Notes: generated by a model from the letters alone, not told the origin. Shown: positions 26,757 to 36,514, counted from the first letter of the stretch. The stretch: 64,000 nt of DNA from Chromobacterium subtsugae (GCF_001676875.1 NZ_JYKA01000013.1:54667-118666), one strand, 5' to 3'. Numbers and translations: made by a program.

Positions 26757-28009
26757 CAGCGGTCGATCTCCCCAAATACGATGTCCTGGGTACCAATGAT
26801 GGCGACGACGTCGGCGATCATGTGGCCCTTGGCCATCTCGTCCAGCGCCGCCAGGTGGGCGTAGCCCGGCGCGCGGATCTTCAGGCGGTACGGCTTGTTG
26901 GCGCCGTCGGATACCAGATAGACGCCGAACTCGCCCTTCGGGTGTTCGGTGCCGACATAGGCCTCGCCTTCGGGCACGTGCATGCCTTCGGTGAACAGCT
27001 TGAAGTGGTGGATCAGGTCTTCCATATTGGACTTCATGCCTTCGCGCGAAGGCGGCGCCACTTTATGGTTGTCGGTGATCACCGGGCCGGGGTTGGCGCG
27101 CAGCCAGGCCACGCACTGCTGGATGATGCGGTTGGACTGGCGCATTTCTTCCACGCGCACCAGGTAGCGGTCGTAGCAGTCGCCCTTCACGCCCACCGGC
27201 ACGTCGAAGTCCATCTTGTCGTACACGTCGTACGGCTGCATCTTGCGCAAATCCCAGGCGATGCCGGAACCACGCAGCATCGGGCCGGTCAGACCCAGAT
27301 TCAGCGCGCGCTCGGGCGTCACCACGCCGATGCCCACGGTACGCTGCTTCCAGATGCGGTTGTCGGTCAGCAGGGTTTCGTATTCGTCGATGTAGCCGGG
27401 GAAACGGTCGGTGAAATCGCTGATGAAGTCCAGCATCGAGCCCTTGCGGCCTTCGTTCAGGCGCGCCAGCTCCTTGGCGTTCTTAATCTTGGACACCGTG
27501 TACTGCGGCATGCTGTCAGGCAGGTCGCGGTACACGCCGCCCGGGCGGAAGTAAGCCGCGTGCATCCGCGCGCCGGAAACCGCCTCGTAGCAGTCCATCA
27601 GGTCCTCGCGTTCGCGGAACGCGTACAGGAACATGGTCATCGCGCCGATGTCCAGCGCGTGGGCGCCGATCCACAGCAGGTGGTTCAGCACGCGGGTGAT
27701 CTCGGCGAACATCACGCGGATGTACTGCGCGCGCTCCGGCACCTCGATGCCCATCAGCTTTTCGATGGTCAGGCAGTAGGCGTGCTCGTTGCACATCATC
27801 GACACGTAGTCGAGACGGTCCATGTACGGCAGCGACTGGATGAAGGTCTTGTGCTCGGCCAGCTTCTCGGTGCCGCGGTGCAGCAGGCCGATGTGCGGGT
27901 CGGCGCGCTGGACGACTTCGCCGTCCAGCTCCAGCACCAGGCGCAATACGCCGTGCGCGGCCGGGTGCTGCGGGCCGAAGTTGAGGGTGTAGTTACGGAT
28001 CTCAGCCAC
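26756..28009 (-). CDS. nuoD: NADH-quinone oxidoreductase subunit D
   Basis: The 417-residue 49-kDa-type subunit, which forms the quinone-binding pocket together with NuoB. The hallmark N-terminal segment [21 protein letters not shown] holds the quinone-site histidine, and the C-terminus ends in DIVFGEIDR, as the family does. The start codon is GTG at 28009 and overlaps the nuoC stop by 8 bases. Confidence 0.97.
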   Translation of the reverse strand: MAEIRNYTLNFGPQHPAAHGVLRLVLELDGEVVQRADPHIGLLHRGTEKLAEHKTFIQSLPYMDRLDYVSMMCNEHAYCLTIEKLMGIEVPERAQYIRVMFAEITRVLNHLLWIGAHALDIGAMTMFLYAFREREDLMDCYEAVSGARMHAAYFRPGGVYRDLPDSMPQYTVSKIKNAKELARLNEGRKGSMLDFISDFTDRFPGYIDEYETLLTDNRIWKQRTVGIGVVTPERALNLGLTGPMLRGSGIAWDLRKMQPYDVYDKMDFDVPVGVKGDCYDRYLVRVEEMRQSNRIIQQCVAWLRANPGPVITDNHKVAPPSREGMKSNMEDLIHHFKLFTEGMHVPEGEAYVGTEHPKGEFGVYLVSDGANKPYRLKIRAPGYAHLAALDEMAKGHMIADVVAIIGTQDIVFGEIDR

Positions 28010-28598
28010 CGTAGTTCTCCTCGCGGATGATGCGCGGCGTGATTTCGCGCGGTTCGATGGTGACAGGCTGATAGATCACGCGCTGCTGAGTCGGGTCGTA
28101 GCGCATTTCCACATGGCCGGACAGCGGGAAGTCCTTGCGGAACGGGTGGCCGACGAAACCGTAGTCGGTCAGCAGGCGGCGCAGGTCGGGGTGGCCTTCG
28201 AACACGATGCCGTACAGGTCGAACGCTTCGCGCTCGAACCAGTTGACGGCGTTCCAGATGCCGTTGACCGACGCGACGACCGGGAAGGAGTCGTCTTCGG
28301 CGAAGACGCGCAGGCGGATGCGGTGGTTCAGCTTGACCGACAGCAGGTGATAGACCACGGCGAAGCGCGGACCGTCCCACGGCTCGTCGCGGTAGGCGCT
28401 GTAGTCCATGCCGCACAAGTCGATGCACTGCTCGAAAGCGAGTTCGGCGTGATCGCGCAGCGTCTCGGCCACGGACAGCAGGTCCGCGGCCTTGCACACG
28501 ATGGTCAGCTCATCCAGGGCCAGCGTGCTGCGCACGAGCTTGTCGCCCAGCGCCGCGGCAACGACCGAACCCAGCGCTTCCATTTTCTTGGAGGCCAT
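28002..28598 (-). CDS. nuoC: NADH-quinone oxidoreductase subunit C
   Basis: The 198-residue 30-kDa-type structural subunit of the peripheral arm. The family signature ERE(A/V)FDLYGI is present as [20 protein letters not shown], followed by [17 protein letters not shown]. It is separate from nuoD here, unlike the nuoCD fusion of enterobacteria. Confidence 0.96.
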   Translation of the reverse strand: MASKKMEALGSVVAAALGDKLVRSTLALDELTIVCKAADLLSVAETLRDHAELAFEQCIDLCGMDYSAYRDEPWDGPRFAVVYHLLSVKLNHRIRLRVFAEDDSFPVVASVNGIWNAVNWFEREAFDLYGIVFEGHPDLRRLLTDYGFVGHPFRKDFPLSGHVEMRYDPTQQRVIYQPVTIEPREITPRIIREENYGG

Positions 28599-28609
28599 AA
28601 GTTTCTACC

Positions 28610-29086
28610 TTAGCGGGCGATGGTATTGGTACGTTTGATCTTGTTCTGCAGCTGGATGATGCCGTACAGCAGCGCCTCGGCCGTCGGAGGACAGCCCGGC
28701 ACATAGACATCGACCGGCACGATGCGGTCGCAGCCGCGAACTACAGAATAGGAATAATGGTAATACCCGCCGCCGTTGGCACAGGAGCCCATCGAAATCA
28801 CCCAACGCGGCTCGGCCATCTGGTCGTAGACCTTGCGCAGCGCCGGCGCCATCTTGTTGCACAGCGTGCCGGCGACGATCATCAGGTCGGACTGGCGGGG
28901 GCTGGGGCGGAACACGATGCCGAAGCGGTCAAGGTCGTAGCGCGCCGCGCCGGCGTGCATCATTTCCACCGCGCAACAGGCGAGGCCGAAAGTCATCGGC
29001 CACAAGGAACCCGTGCGGGTATAGTTGATAAGTTTGTCGGCCGTCGTGGTGACGAAGCCTTTCTCCAGAATCCCTTCTACTCCCAT
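28610..29086 (-). CDS. nuoB: NADH-quinone oxidoreductase subunit B
   Basis: The 158-residue subunit that carries cluster N2, the last electron carrier before quinone. The adjacent-cysteine motif in [12 protein letters not shown] and the later [17 protein letters not shown] and [14 protein letters not shown] cysteines are all visible. The start at [11 protein letters not shown] (29086) overlaps the nuoA end by 10 bases; the longer frame to 29197 is not family-like. Confidence 0.96.
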   Translation of the reverse strand: MGVEGILEKGFVTTTADKLINYTRTGSLWPMTFGLACCAVEMMHAGAARYDLDRFGIVFRPSPRQSDLMIVAGTLCNKMAPALRKVYDQMAEPRWVISMGSCANGGGYYHYSYSVVRGCDRIVPVDVYVPGCPPTAEALLYGIIQLQNKIKRTNTIAR

Positions 29087-29433
29087 TCCAGAGCTCCCTT
29101 CTTCCACATGTAGACGAAGCCGAGCGTCAGCACGGCGAGAAATTCGACCATCACGCCCAAACCATAGACGCCCAGATCCTTCAACACCACGGCCCACGGA
29201 AACAGGAAGGCGATTTCCAGGTCGAACAGGATGAAGAGAATGGCGATCAGGTAATAGCGGACGTCAAACTTCATGCGGGCATCTTCGAAGGCCTCGAAGC
29301 CGCATTCGTATGGAGAAAGTTTCTCAGAGTCGGGACGATTCGGCGCCAGCAATTTGCCCAATGCGATAGGGCCCACGCCGACCAGAAGTCCGACAATGAC
29401 AAACATCAGAATGGGAAAGTAGTTTTGCAGCAT
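29077..29433 (-). CDS. nuoA: NADH-quinone oxidoreductase subunit A
   Basis: The 118-residue first subunit of the operon, with three membrane helices. The loop [20 protein letters not shown], with its conserved cysteine, lines the quinone site. The start at MLQNYFPIL (29433) is chosen over 29481, because the extra residues come from the leader hairpin. The 50 bases upstream hold a hairpin with a U-run and no clear promoter. Confidence 0.95.
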   Translation of the reverse strand: MLQNYFPILMFVIVGLLVGVGPIALGKLLAPNRPDSEKLSPYECGFEAFEDARMKFDVRYYLIAILFILFDLEIAFLFPWAVVLKDLGVYGLGVMVEFLAVLTLGFVYMWKKGALEWE

Positions 29434-29448
29434 TTCCCGTACACCCCC

Positions 29449-29472
29449 AAAAAAAGAGGGGTCACCCCCCCT
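29449..29472 (-). terminator. Short GC hairpin with U-run in the nuo leader
   Basis: On the minus strand, AGGGG pairs with CCCCT (within 29457-29472) and is followed by TCTTTTTTT. It lies 15 bases before the nuoA ATG. The stem is only 4-5 bp, so it is a possible attenuator rather than a certain terminator. Confidence 0.45.
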
Positions 29473-29483
29473 AGGCTCCAAAT

Positions 29484-29518
29484 AAAACAGGCCACCGGAG
29501 TCCCGGTGGCCTGTTTTT
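29484..29518. terminator. Strong terminator after tRNA-Leu
   Basis: A perfect 12-bp stem (arms 29487-29498 and 29503-29514) is flanked by AAAA and TTTTT. On the minus strand it ends the tpiA-secG-tRNA-Leu transcript, just before nuoA. Confidence 0.8.
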
Positions 29519-29524
29519 GAATGG

Positions 29525-29609
29525 TGGTGCCGACAGTGAGACTCGAACTCACACAGCTTTCGCCACTACCCCCTCAAGATAGCGTGTCTACCAATTTCAC
29601 CATGTCGGC
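29525..29609 (-). tRNA. tRNA-Leu (GAG)
   Basis: An 85-nt class II tRNA with CCA encoded. The acceptor arm is GCCGACA/TGTCGGC, the anticodon loop contains TTGAGG with anticodon GAG, the long variable arm includes TGGCGAAAGCTG, and the T-loop is TTCGAGT. It lies 19 bases after the secG stop with no terminator between, so it is processed from the tpiA-secG message, the same neighbour relation as secG-leuU in E. coli. Confidence 0.95.
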
Positions 29610-29628
29610 ACAGCAAAGCTTTAAATTG

Positions 29629-29979
29629 TTACTCCGGGATCTTGGAAGCTGGGCCCGAAGCTTTGTTATTAGGCGCGCCTGCCGGGATTTGCGGCGCAAC
29701 CTGTTCAATCTTGCCACCCATCACGCCCAGATTATCTTTTCCACCCCCGGAAAGATAAGCCAGCGCCATGGAAGTCGAGAAGAACACCACCGCTGCAATC
29801 GCGGTTGTTCTACTCAAGAAATTCGCAGAACCAGACGCACCGAACAGACTGCCGGACGATCCGCTACCGAAAGCCGCGCCCATATCGGCGCCCTTGCCGT
29901 GCTGCATCAGAACAAGGACGATGATACCCGCTGCGGACAGAAGGTTTACAATCCAAATAAGCGTCTTGAGAAGTTCCAT
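29629..29979 (-). CDS. secG: Preprotein translocase subunit SecG
   Basis: A 116-residue inner-membrane protein that assists the SecYEG channel. Two membrane segments (about residues 4-24 and 55-75) flank the conserved loop MQHGKGADMGAAFGSGSSGS. The C-terminal tail after residue 78 is long and rich in proline and alanine, as in many betaproteobacteria. The ATG lies one base after the tpiA stop, implying coupled translation. Confidence 0.95.
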   Translation of the reverse strand: MELLKTLIWIVNLLSAAGIIVLVLMQHGKGADMGAAFGSGSSGSLFGASGSANFLSRTTAIAAVVFFSTSMALAYLSGGGKDNLGVMGGKIEQVAPQIPAGAPNNKASGPASKIPE

Positions 29980-29980
29980 A

Positions 29981-30730
29981 CTATATCATTTTTCCTGCGG
30001 CTTGGCAAATCACTCTGAATGAACGGGCGTCCAGAGAGGCCCCTCCGACCAATGCTCCGTCGACGTTTTCCGTCGCCAGGATGGACTCGGCGTTCTCTGC
30101 TTTGACACTGCCGCCGTAGAGGACGCGAATCTTAGCCGAGCCTCCCGCGTTTTGCAAGCACCAATTTTTGATGAATGCATGGATCTCGGCGATCTGCTCC
30201 AGGGTTGCCACCTTGCCGGTGCCGATCGCCCATACCGGCTCATAAGCCACGACGTATTCATCACCATGGCCGATCTCAGCCAGAAGCGCAAGTTGCCCGC
30301 GCACCACTTCCAGATACTGCCCCGCCTCGCGCTGTTCCAGGGTTTCGCCCACGCACAGCACAGGCACTAGGCCGGCGGCGATCGCGTGGCGCATCTTCTT
30401 CAACAGCGAGGCGTTGTCCTCGGCGAAATACTGGCGGCGCTCGGAATGGCCCACCAGCGCATAGCGGCAGCCGACGTCGGCCAGCATCGCGGCGCTCACC
30501 TCGCCGGTGAAGGCGCCGTCCGCGTCGTAGCGGCTGACATCCTGCGCCGACAAGGCGATGTGGCTTCCGCGCAGCTGCGCGGCCAGCGCGGCCAGGTAAA
30601 CCGCCGGCGCGGCGATGCCGACGCCTTCGCGATTGGTGTCCTGATCCGCCAGCAGCTCCGCCGCCAGCCGGCCCGCGCTGTCGCCGCGGGTATTCATCTT
30701 CCAGTTGCCAATCACCAACTTGCCGGACAT
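29981..30730 (-). CDS. tpiA: Triosephosphate isomerase
   Basis: The glycolytic enzyme that interconverts dihydroxyacetone phosphate and glyceraldehyde 3-phosphate. The protein has 249 residues, a full-length TIM barrel. Catalytic blocks are NWKMN (lysine), GHSERR (histidine) and [14 protein letters not shown] (glutamate). The start at [13 protein letters not shown] has GGAG upstream; the longer frame to 30790 would include the promoter. It leads the tpiA-secG-tRNA-Leu unit. Confidence 0.96.
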   Translation of the reverse strand: MSGKLVIGNWKMNTRGDSAGRLAAELLADQDTNREGVGIAAPAVYLAALAAQLRGSHIALSAQDVSRYDADGAFTGEVSAAMLADVGCRYALVGHSERRQYFAEDNASLLKKMRHAIAAGLVPVLCVGETLEQREAGQYLEVVRGQLALLAEIGHGDEYVVAYEPVWAIGTGKVATLEQIAEIHAFIKNWCLQNAGGSAKIRVLYGGSVKAENAESILATENVDGALVGGASLDARSFRVICQAAGKMI

Positions 30731-30761
30731 CGAAATCTCCACGAAATGGTTGTCGGGGCGG

Positions 30762-30790
30762 ATTATACCTCGCCGCGGAAAGCGCACCAA
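30762..30790 (-). promoter_or_regulatory. Sigma-70 promoter of tpiA
   Basis: On the minus strand, TTGGTG (30785-30790) and a perfect TATAAT (30762-30767) are 17 bp apart, giving a leader of about 25 bases before the tpiA ATG. Confidence 0.7.
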
Positions 30791-30816
30791 CGTCTTCAGC
30801 TCAAGCGATTTACGAC

Positions 30817-30848
30817 TTGTAATATTACTGCAAAATTTCGGCTATACG
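30817..30848 (+). promoter_or_regulatory. Probable Pho box and -10 of pstS
   Basis: TTGTAAT (30817-30823), a 4-base spacer ATTA and CTGCAAA (30828-30834) approximate the CTGTCAT-N4-CTGTCAT PhoB repeat. A -10-like TATACG follows 8 bases later (30843-30848), the usual geometry where the box replaces the -35. The match is partial. The adjacent phosphate-transport genes raise the likelihood. Confidence 0.5.
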
Positions 30849-30897
30849 ATGGCGGCCATCACAACAGCAGTCCCATTACATCGTTCGGGAGTTAAGC

Positions 30898-31935
30898 ATG
30901 AAACAGTCTGTACGTCTGGCAGCGGCTCTTGGTTCCGTCATGATCGCGGGTTCGGTCTATGCGGCCGACATCACCGGCGCCGGCGCGACCTTCCCCTACC
31001 CGCTGTACGCCAAGTGGGCCGCCACCTACAAGGGCAACACCGGCAACAACATGAACTACCAGTCCATCGGTTCCGGCGGCGGCATCAAGCAGATCCAGTC
31101 CAAGACTGTAGACTTCGGCGCGTCCGACATGCCGCTGAAACCCGAAGAGCTGGAGAAATCCGGCCTGACCCAATTCCCGACCGTAATGGGCGGCGTGGTG
31201 CCGGTGTACAACATCCCGGGCATCGCCGCCGGCCAGATCAAGTTCACCGGCCCGCTGCTGGCCGACATCTACATGGGCAAGGTGTCCAAGTGGAACGACG
31301 CCGCCATCGCCAAGCTGAACCCGGGCGTCAAGCTGCCTGACCAGCGCATCTCGGTGGTGCGCCGCTCCGACGGCTCCGGCACCACTTTCATTTTCACCAA
31401 CTACCTGTCCAAGGTTTCGCCGGAATGGGCGAAGGATGTCGGCTCCAACACCGCCGTCAGCTGGAAGGGCAGCTCGGTCGGCGGCAAGGGCAACGAAGGC
31501 GTCGCCAACTACGTGTCGCGCATCAAGGGCGCCATCGGCTACGTCGAATACGCGTACGCCAAGCAGAACAAGCTGGCCTACGGCCTGCTGCAAAACCAGG
31601 CCGGCGCCTTCGTGAAGCCGGACGAGGCATCGTTCAAGGCCGCCGCCGCCAACGCCGACTGGAAAAAGGCCCCAGGCTTCTACCTGCTGTTGACCAACCA
31701 GCCGGGCAAGGCCAGCTGGCCGATCGCCGGCGCCACCTTCATCCTGATGCACAAGAAGCAGGATAAGCCGGCTCAAGCCGCCGAAGTGCTGAAATACTTC
31801 GACTGGGCCTACAAGAACGGCGACAAGACCGCGCAGGAGCTGGACTACATCCCGATGCCGGACAACGTCAAGACCGTCATCCGCACCAGCTGGAAGCAGA
31901 TCACCGACGCCAGCGGCAAGACTGTCTGGAACTGA
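30898..31935 (+). CDS. pstS: Phosphate-binding periplasmic protein
   Basis: The 345-residue substrate-binding protein of the high-affinity phosphate ABC importer. A signal peptide (MKQSVRLAAALGSVMIAGSVYA) is followed at once by the family signature DITGAGATFPYPLYAKW. Phosphate-contact segments GASDMPL, RRSDGSGTTFIF and GKGNEGV are visible. GGGAG precedes the ATG. It is first in pstSCAB, separated from pstC by a long inverted repeat that probably sets the excess of binding protein over permease. Confidence 0.96.
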   Translation: MKQSVRLAAALGSVMIAGSVYAADITGAGATFPYPLYAKWAATYKGNTGNNMNYQSIGSGGGIKQIQSKTVDFGASDMPLKPEELEKSGLTQFPTVMGGVVPVYNIPGIAAGQIKFTGPLLADIYMGKVSKWNDAAIAKLNPGVKLPDQRISVVRRSDGSGTTFIFTNYLSKVSPEWAKDVGSNTAVSWKGSSVGGKGNEGVANYVSRIKGAIGYVEYAYAKQNKLAYGLLQNQAGAFVKPDEASFKAAAANADWKKAPGFYLLLTNQPGKASWPIAGATFILMHKKQDKPAQAAEVLKYFDWAYKNGDKTAQELDYIPMPDNVKTVIRTSWKQITDASGKTVWN

Positions 31936-31963
31936 CAAGCCGAAGCCATACTAGCTGTCACCC

Positions 31964-31993
31964 AGGCCGGGGAGAGTCGACTCTCTCCGGCCT
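31964..31993 (+). repeat. 30-bp inverted repeat between pstS and pstC
   Basis: The arms 31964-31978 and 31979-31993 are reverse complements at 14 of 15 positions, with a G-U wobble at the odd one. After loop formation it gives a very stable hairpin followed by TTGTGTCT, a poor U-run. It may stabilise pstS message or partially terminate it. Confidence 0.65.
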
Positions 31994-32020
31994 TGTGTCT
32001 GAACCATCAAGAATCGACAC

Positions 32021-32983
32021 ATGCAAAAACTGAGCAATGAGCAGCAGATGAATTACCAGATGCTGCTGGACAAGCTGTTCCGCATCACCACCCGCTGCTT
32101 CGCCTTCCTGGTGCTAGCGCTGCTGGTGGGCATCCTCATTTCGCTGCTGATCGGCGCGATGCCTGCCATCAAAGGCTTCGGCCTGGGCTTTTTGACCAGC
32201 ACCGACTGGGATCCGGTCCAGCAGAAATTCGGCGCGGTGGTGCCCATCTTCGGCACGCTGGCCACCTCCATCATCGCGCTGCTGATTGGCGTACCGGTCA
32301 GCTTCGGCATCGCGCTGTTCCTGACCGAGCTATGCCCCACCTGGCTGAAGCGGCCGCTGGGCATCGCCATCGAACTGTTGGCCGGCATCCCGTCCATCAT
32401 CTACGGCATGTGGGGCCTGTTCGTATTCGCGCCCTTCTTCGCCGACCATATCCAGCCGTGGGTGATAGACCACCTCGGCCCCTTCCCGCTGGTGGGTTTC
32501 CTGTTCCAGGGCGCGCCGATGGGCATCGGCCTGTTCACCGCCGGACTGATCCTGGCCATCATGGTGATTCCGTTCATCGCCTCGGTGATGCGCGACGTGT
32601 TCGAAGTAGTGCCGACCATGCTGAAAGAATCCGCCTACGGCTTGGGCTCCACCACCTGGGAAGTGGTGCGCTACGTGGTGCTGCCCTATACCAAGACCGG
32701 CGTGGTCGGCGGCATCATGCTGGGCCTGGGCCGCGCGCTGGGGGAGACCATGGCGGTCACCTTCGTGATCGGCAACTCCACCCGCTTCGCCGCCAGCCTG
32801 TTCGAGCCGGGCAACTCCATCGCCTCGTCGCTGGCCAACGAATTCGCCGAAGCCAACGGCGACCTGTACATGGGCTCGCTGATCGAGCTGGGCCTGATCC
32901 TGTTCTTCATCACCTTCGTGGTGCTCGCCTGCTCCAAGCTGCTGCTGCTGCGCCTGAAGAAGCAGGAAGGCCAGCCTTCCTGA
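32021..32983 (+). CDS. pstC: Phosphate ABC transporter permease PstC
   Basis: A 320-residue inner-membrane permease with about six helices. The EAA-type loop that contacts PstB is visible in [20 protein letters not shown]. Conserved charged residues in the phosphate path are expected around [12 protein letters not shown]. An N-terminal extension ([15 protein letters not shown]) is cytoplasmic. The ribosome site is weak, and translation may depend on the pstS message. Confidence 0.94.
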   Translation: MQKLSNEQQMNYQMLLDKLFRITTRCFAFLVLALLVGILISLLIGAMPAIKGFGLGFLTSTDWDPVQQKFGAVVPIFGTLATSIIALLIGVPVSFGIALFLTELCPTWLKRPLGIAIELLAGIPSIIYGMWGLFVFAPFFADHIQPWVIDHLGPFPLVGFLFQGAPMGIGLFTAGLILAIMVIPFIASVMRDVFEVVPTMLKESAYGLGSTTWEVVRYVVLPYTKTGVVGGIMLGLGRALGETMAVTFVIGNSTRFAASLFEPGNSIASSLANEFAEANGDLYMGSLIELGLILFFITFVVLACSKLLLLRLKKQEGQPS

Positions 32984-32984
32984 T

Positions 32985-33911
32985 ATGAAAGACGCCACAC
33001 CGATGAGTCCAAGCCCCATGTGCGAAGCCCTTCCGCGCGCCAGCGCGCCCGTCAGCCTGAAGCAGGACAGCCTCACCTACCGCCGCCGCCGGCTGGTCAA
33101 CCGGGTGACCATGGCCTGCTCGATGTTCACCATGGCCTTCGGCCTGTTCTGGCTGTTCTGGATCCTGGCCACCCTGCTGCAATACGGCCTGTCCGGCATC
33201 GAATGGCGGGTGTTCGTCGAAAGCACGCCGCCGCCGGGCAGCGCCGGCGGCCTGGCCAACGCCATCTACGGCAGCCTGGTGATGACCGGCTTCGGCACCC
33301 TGTTCGGCACACCGATCGGCATCCTGGCCGGCATTTACCTGGCCGAGTACGGCCAGCGCGGCTGGCTGGCGCCGGCCACCCGCTTCATCAACGACATCCT
33401 GCTGTCGGCGCCGTCCATCGTCATCGGCCTGTTCGTCTACGAGGTGTACGTGGTGTCGGTCGGCCACTTCTCCGGCTGGGCCGGCTCCTTCGCGCTGGCC
33501 ATCCTGGTGATCCCGGTGGTGGTGCGCACCACCGAGAACATGCTGCGCCTGGTGCCCAACAGCCTGCGCGAAGCGGCCATCGCCCTGGGCGCGCCGCAAT
33601 GGAAGGTGATCCTCACCGTCACGCTGCGCTCGGCCAAGGCCGGCGTGCTCACCGGCATTCTGCTGGCGGTGGCGCGCATTTCCGGCGAGACCGCGCCGCT
33701 GCTGTTCACCGCGCTGAACAACCAGTTCTTCAACAGCAATATGAACCAGCCGATGGCCAACCTGCCCATCGTGATCTTCCAGTTCGCCATGAGCCCCTAC
33801 GAGGACTGGCACAAACTGGCCTGGGCGGGTTCGCTGCTGATCACCTTCAGCGTGCTGACCCTGAACATCGTCGCCCGCTGGATGGGCGGCAGCAAAAATC
33901 AATCGAATTAA
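32985..33911 (+). CDS. pstA: Phosphate ABC transporter permease PstA
   Basis: A 308-residue partner permease of PstC. The EAA loop is in [23 protein letters not shown], and the family segment [18 protein letters not shown] lies near residue 230. A 40-residue charged N-terminus precedes the first helix. Its ATG follows the pstC stop after one base. Confidence 0.94.
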   Translation: MKDATPMSPSPMCEALPRASAPVSLKQDSLTYRRRRLVNRVTMACSMFTMAFGLFWLFWILATLLQYGLSGIEWRVFVESTPPPGSAGGLANAIYGSLVMTGFGTLFGTPIGILAGIYLAEYGQRGWLAPATRFINDILLSAPSIVIGLFVYEVYVVSVGHFSGWAGSFALAILVIPVVVRTTENMLRLVPNSLREAAIALGAPQWKVILTVTLRSAKAGVLTGILLAVARISGETAPLLFTALNNQFFNSNMNQPMANLPIVIFQFAMSPYEDWHKLAWAGSLLITFSVLTLNIVARWMGGSKNQSN

Positions 33912-33914
33912 GGC

Positions 33915-34688
33915 ATGACGACCATGGCAAGCCCCTCCACCAAGCTCGAGGTCCGCAACCTCAACTTCTTCTACGGCAACTTCCACGCGCTGAAAAACAT
34001 CCAGCTGGAAATCGCGCCGCACAAGGTCACCGCCTTCATCGGCCCGTCCGGCTGCGGCAAGTCCACGCTGCTGCGCACCTTCAACCGCATGTACGAGCTT
34101 TACCCCGGCCTGCGCGCCGATGGCGACATCCTGCTGGATGGCCAGAACATCCTGGCGCGCGACATCGACGTCAACCTGCTGCGCGCCAAGGTGGGCATGG
34201 TGTTCCAGAAGCCCACCCCGTTCCCGATGTCGATCTACGACAACATCACCTTCGGCGTGAAGCTGTACGAAAAGCTGTCCAAAGGCGAGATGGAAGACCG
34301 GGTGGAATGGGCGCTGCGCAAGGCCGCGCTGTGGGATGAGGTGAAGGACAAGCTCAAGCAGTCCGGCCACTCGCTGTCCGGCGGCCAGCAGCAACGGCTG
34401 TGCATCGCCCGCGCGGTGGCATCGAAGCCGGAAGTGCTGCTGCTGGACGAGCCGACGTCGGCGCTGGACCCGATCTCCACCGCCCATATCGAAGAGCTGA
34501 TCCATGAATTGAAAGAGGACTACACCATCGCCATCGTCACGCACAATATGCAGCAGGCGGCGCGGGTGTCCGACTTCACCGCCTACATGTACCTGGGCGA
34601 ACTGGTGGAGTTCGGCAAGACCGACACCATCTTCACCACGCCGCAGCAGAAGGCGACCGAAGACTACATCACCGGCAAGTTCGGCTGA
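33915..34688 (+). CDS. pstB: Phosphate ABC transporter ATP-binding protein
   Basis: A 257-residue ATPase. Walker A is GPSGCGKST, the ABC signature is LSGGQQQR, and Walker B is [12 protein letters not shown], followed by the switch histidine in THNMQQA. It powers phosphate import through PstC/PstA. The ATG at 33924 (MASPSTKL) is better spaced from AAGG than the one at 33915. No phoU or phoB/R follows within the window. Confidence 0.96.
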   Translation: MTTMASPSTKLEVRNLNFFYGNFHALKNIQLEIAPHKVTAFIGPSGCGKSTLLRTFNRMYELYPGLRADGDILLDGQNILARDIDVNLLRAKVGMVFQKPTPFPMSIYDNITFGVKLYEKLSKGEMEDRVEWALRKAALWDEVKDKLKQSGHSLSGGQQQRLCIARAVASKPEVLLLDEPTSALDPISTAHIEELIHELKEDYTIAIVTHNMQQAARVSDFTAYMYLGELVEFGKTDTIFTTPQQKATEDYITGKFG

Positions 34689-34694
34689 TGCCGC

Positions 34695-34739
34695 AGGCGG
34701 CGGGACGCGCATGACGAATCGCCATGCCGCCCGCCGCCT
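34695..34739 (+). repeat. Inverted repeat after pstB
   Basis: AGGCGGCGGG (34695-34704) and CCCGCCGCCT (34730-34739) are perfect complements, six bases after the pstB stop. There is no U-run. The remaining bases to pit hold AT-rich runs near 34855-34880 but no promoter I would defend. Confidence 0.5.
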
Positions 34740-34937
34740 ACCCTACGCCCAGGCCCGCGCGCAATGCCAGCGACATGATGAAAAATCATGGACTTAGCCG
34801 GCTGGCAAGCCCGCGCTGTCAAGTTGATTTTGCCGTTTTCACAGGCAAAACCACACGGTTTATTTTTTTTTATAAACACTTGACGCCACTGGCCTGGAAC
34901 ACAACAATCCCGCCTTTACGATTATCGCAGACTCGCC

Positions 34938-36392
34938 ATGCTGGACCTGTTCTCCGGGCTCGACACCCATGTAGCCATCACTTTGATGCTTTCGCTGGGC
35001 TTCGTGCTCGCATTTGAGTTCATCAACGGTTTCCACGATACCGCCAACGCTGTCGCCACCGTCATCTACACCCAGTCGATGAAGCCGCGCCTTGCCGTGT
35101 TCTATTCCGGCATCTGCAACTTCCTCGGCGTGATGAGCGGCGGCCTGGCCGTCGCCTACGCCATCGTCCACCTGCTGCCGGTGGATCTGCTGATTTCGGT
35201 GAACACCACCCGCGGCATGTCGATGGTGTTCGCGCTGTTGGCGGCCGCCATCCTGTGGAACCTGGGCACCTGGTATCTGGGCCTGCCGGCCTCCAGCAGC
35301 CACACGCTGATCGGCGCCATCCTGGGCGTCGGCGTGGCCAACAGCCTGATCAACCACACCTCGCTGTCGCACGGCATCAACTGGGGCAAGGCGGTGGACG
35401 TCGGCGCCTCGCTGCTGGTTTCGCCGCTGGTGGGCGCCTTGGTCGCCGGCTTGATCGTCATCCTGCTGCGGCGCTTCCGCCCGCACAGCAACGTGCACAA
35501 AACCCCGTACCAGCGCCAGCAGGTGGAAGGCCGCAAGCATCCGCCGTTCTGGACCCGCTTCATGCTGATCGTGTCGGCGATGGGCGTCAGCTTCGCCCAC
35601 GGCTCCAACGACGGCCAGAAAGGCGTCGGCCTGGTGATGCTGGTGCTGATCGGCATCGTGCCCGCCAAGTTCGTGCTGAACCTGGACAGCACCCCGTACC
35701 AGCTGGAGCGCACCCGCGACGCGGCGCAGCATCTGCAGCAGTTCTACCAGCGCCACGAGGCGGACCTGTCCAAGATCATCGTCAAATCCACCAGCACCAG
35801 CCAGTACGAATGCCACCCGCAGCAAACCGTGGCCACCGCGCAGAACCTGCTGACCCTGATGGGCGACGGTTCCGACTACCACAAGCTGAGCGCTTCGCAA
35901 CGCTGGGACGTGCGCACCCAGCTGCTGTGCCTGGATGACGCCGCCAAGAAGGCTGCCACCCTGCCCAAGCTGAGCTCGGACGACAAGCAGCTGCTGGACA
36001 ATCTGCGCAAGGACCTGACCACCACCACCGAATACGCGCCCACCTGGGTGATCGTCGCCGTGGCGCTGGCGCTGGGCATCGGCACCATGATCGGCTGGAA
36101 GCGCGTGGTGAAGACCGTCGGCGAAGGCATAGGCAAGAAGGACATGACCTACGCCCAGGGCGTGGCGGCGCAAGCCACCGCCGCGGTGTCCATCGGCCTG
36201 GCCAGCTGGTTCGGCTTCCCGGTGTCCACCACCCACGTGCTGTCCAGCGGCGTGGCCGGCACCATGATCGCCGACAAGGCCGGCCTGCAGATGGGCACCA
36301 TCCGCTCGATCGCGCTGGCCTGGCTGTTCACGCTGCCGGCGTCGATGGCGCTGGCCGGCGGCCTGTACTACCTGGCGGCGCAGTGGTTCTGA
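34938..36392 (+). CDS. pit: Low-affinity inorganic phosphate transporter (Pit)
   Basis: A 484-residue proton- or metal-phosphate symporter of the PiT family. The two family signature repeats are visible: FINGFHDTANAVATVIYT near residue 30 and FAHGSNDGQKGVGLVML near residue 220. A long hydrophilic loop (about 245-370) splits the protein, as in E. coli PitA. The second half ends with the repeat WFGFPVSTTHVLSSGVAGTM. It gives the cell low-affinity uptake beside the high-affinity Pst system. Which phosphate level it responds to is not visible. Confidence 0.93.
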   Translation: MLDLFSGLDTHVAITLMLSLGFVLAFEFINGFHDTANAVATVIYTQSMKPRLAVFYSGICNFLGVMSGGLAVAYAIVHLLPVDLLISVNTTRGMSMVFALLAAAILWNLGTWYLGLPASSSHTLIGAILGVGVANSLINHTSLSHGINWGKAVDVGASLLVSPLVGALVAGLIVILLRRFRPHSNVHKTPYQRQQVEGRKHPPFWTRFMLIVSAMGVSFAHGSNDGQKGVGLVMLVLIGIVPAKFVLNLDSTPYQLERTRDAAQHLQQFYQRHEADLSKIIVKSTSTSQYECHPQQTVATAQNLLTLMGDGSDYHKLSASQRWDVRTQLLCLDDAAKKAATLPKLSSDDKQLLDNLRKDLTTTTEYAPTWVIVAVALALGIGTMIGWKRVVKTVGEGIGKKDMTYAQGVAAQATAAVSIGLASWFGFPVSTTHVLSSGVAGTMIADKAGLQMGTIRSIALAWLFTLPASMALAGGLYYLAAQWF

Positions 36393-36410
36393 TCCCCGCC
36401 GATGTCCGAC

Positions 36411-36441
36411 AAAAAGCCGACGCGCCCGCGTCGGCTTTTTT
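36411..36441. terminator. Bidirectional terminator after pit
   Basis: A 10-bp stem (AGCCGACGCG/CGCGTCGGCT) is flanked by AAAAA and TTTTTT. It ends pit and could also end the opposing recG transcript. Confidence 0.85.
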
Positions 36442-36446
36442 CATGC

Positions 36447-36460
36447 TTGATCTGCGTCAA
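36447..36460 (+). promoter_or_regulatory. FNR/Anr-type box
   Basis: TTGAT-CTGC-GTCAA matches the FNR consensus TTGAT-N4-ATCAA at 9 of 10 positions. Its centre (36453.5) lies 61.5 bp upstream of the start predicted from the -10 at 36503-36508, the standard class I activation position. Confidence 0.65.
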
Positions 36461-36478
36461 GGGGAGCGCTGGCTGCGC

Positions 36479-36508
36479 TTGAGCCATTAATTCATAAATT
36501 GCTAATAT
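36479..36508 (+). promoter_or_regulatory. Sigma-70 promoter of the candidate small RNA
   Basis: TTGAGC (36479-36484), an 18-bp spacer and TAATAT (36503-36508). An 8-bp inverted repeat, CCATTAAT (36484-36491) and ATTAATGG (36520-36527), brackets the -10 symmetrically and might be a second operator. Confidence 0.6.
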
Positions 36509-36514
36509 TATTCG

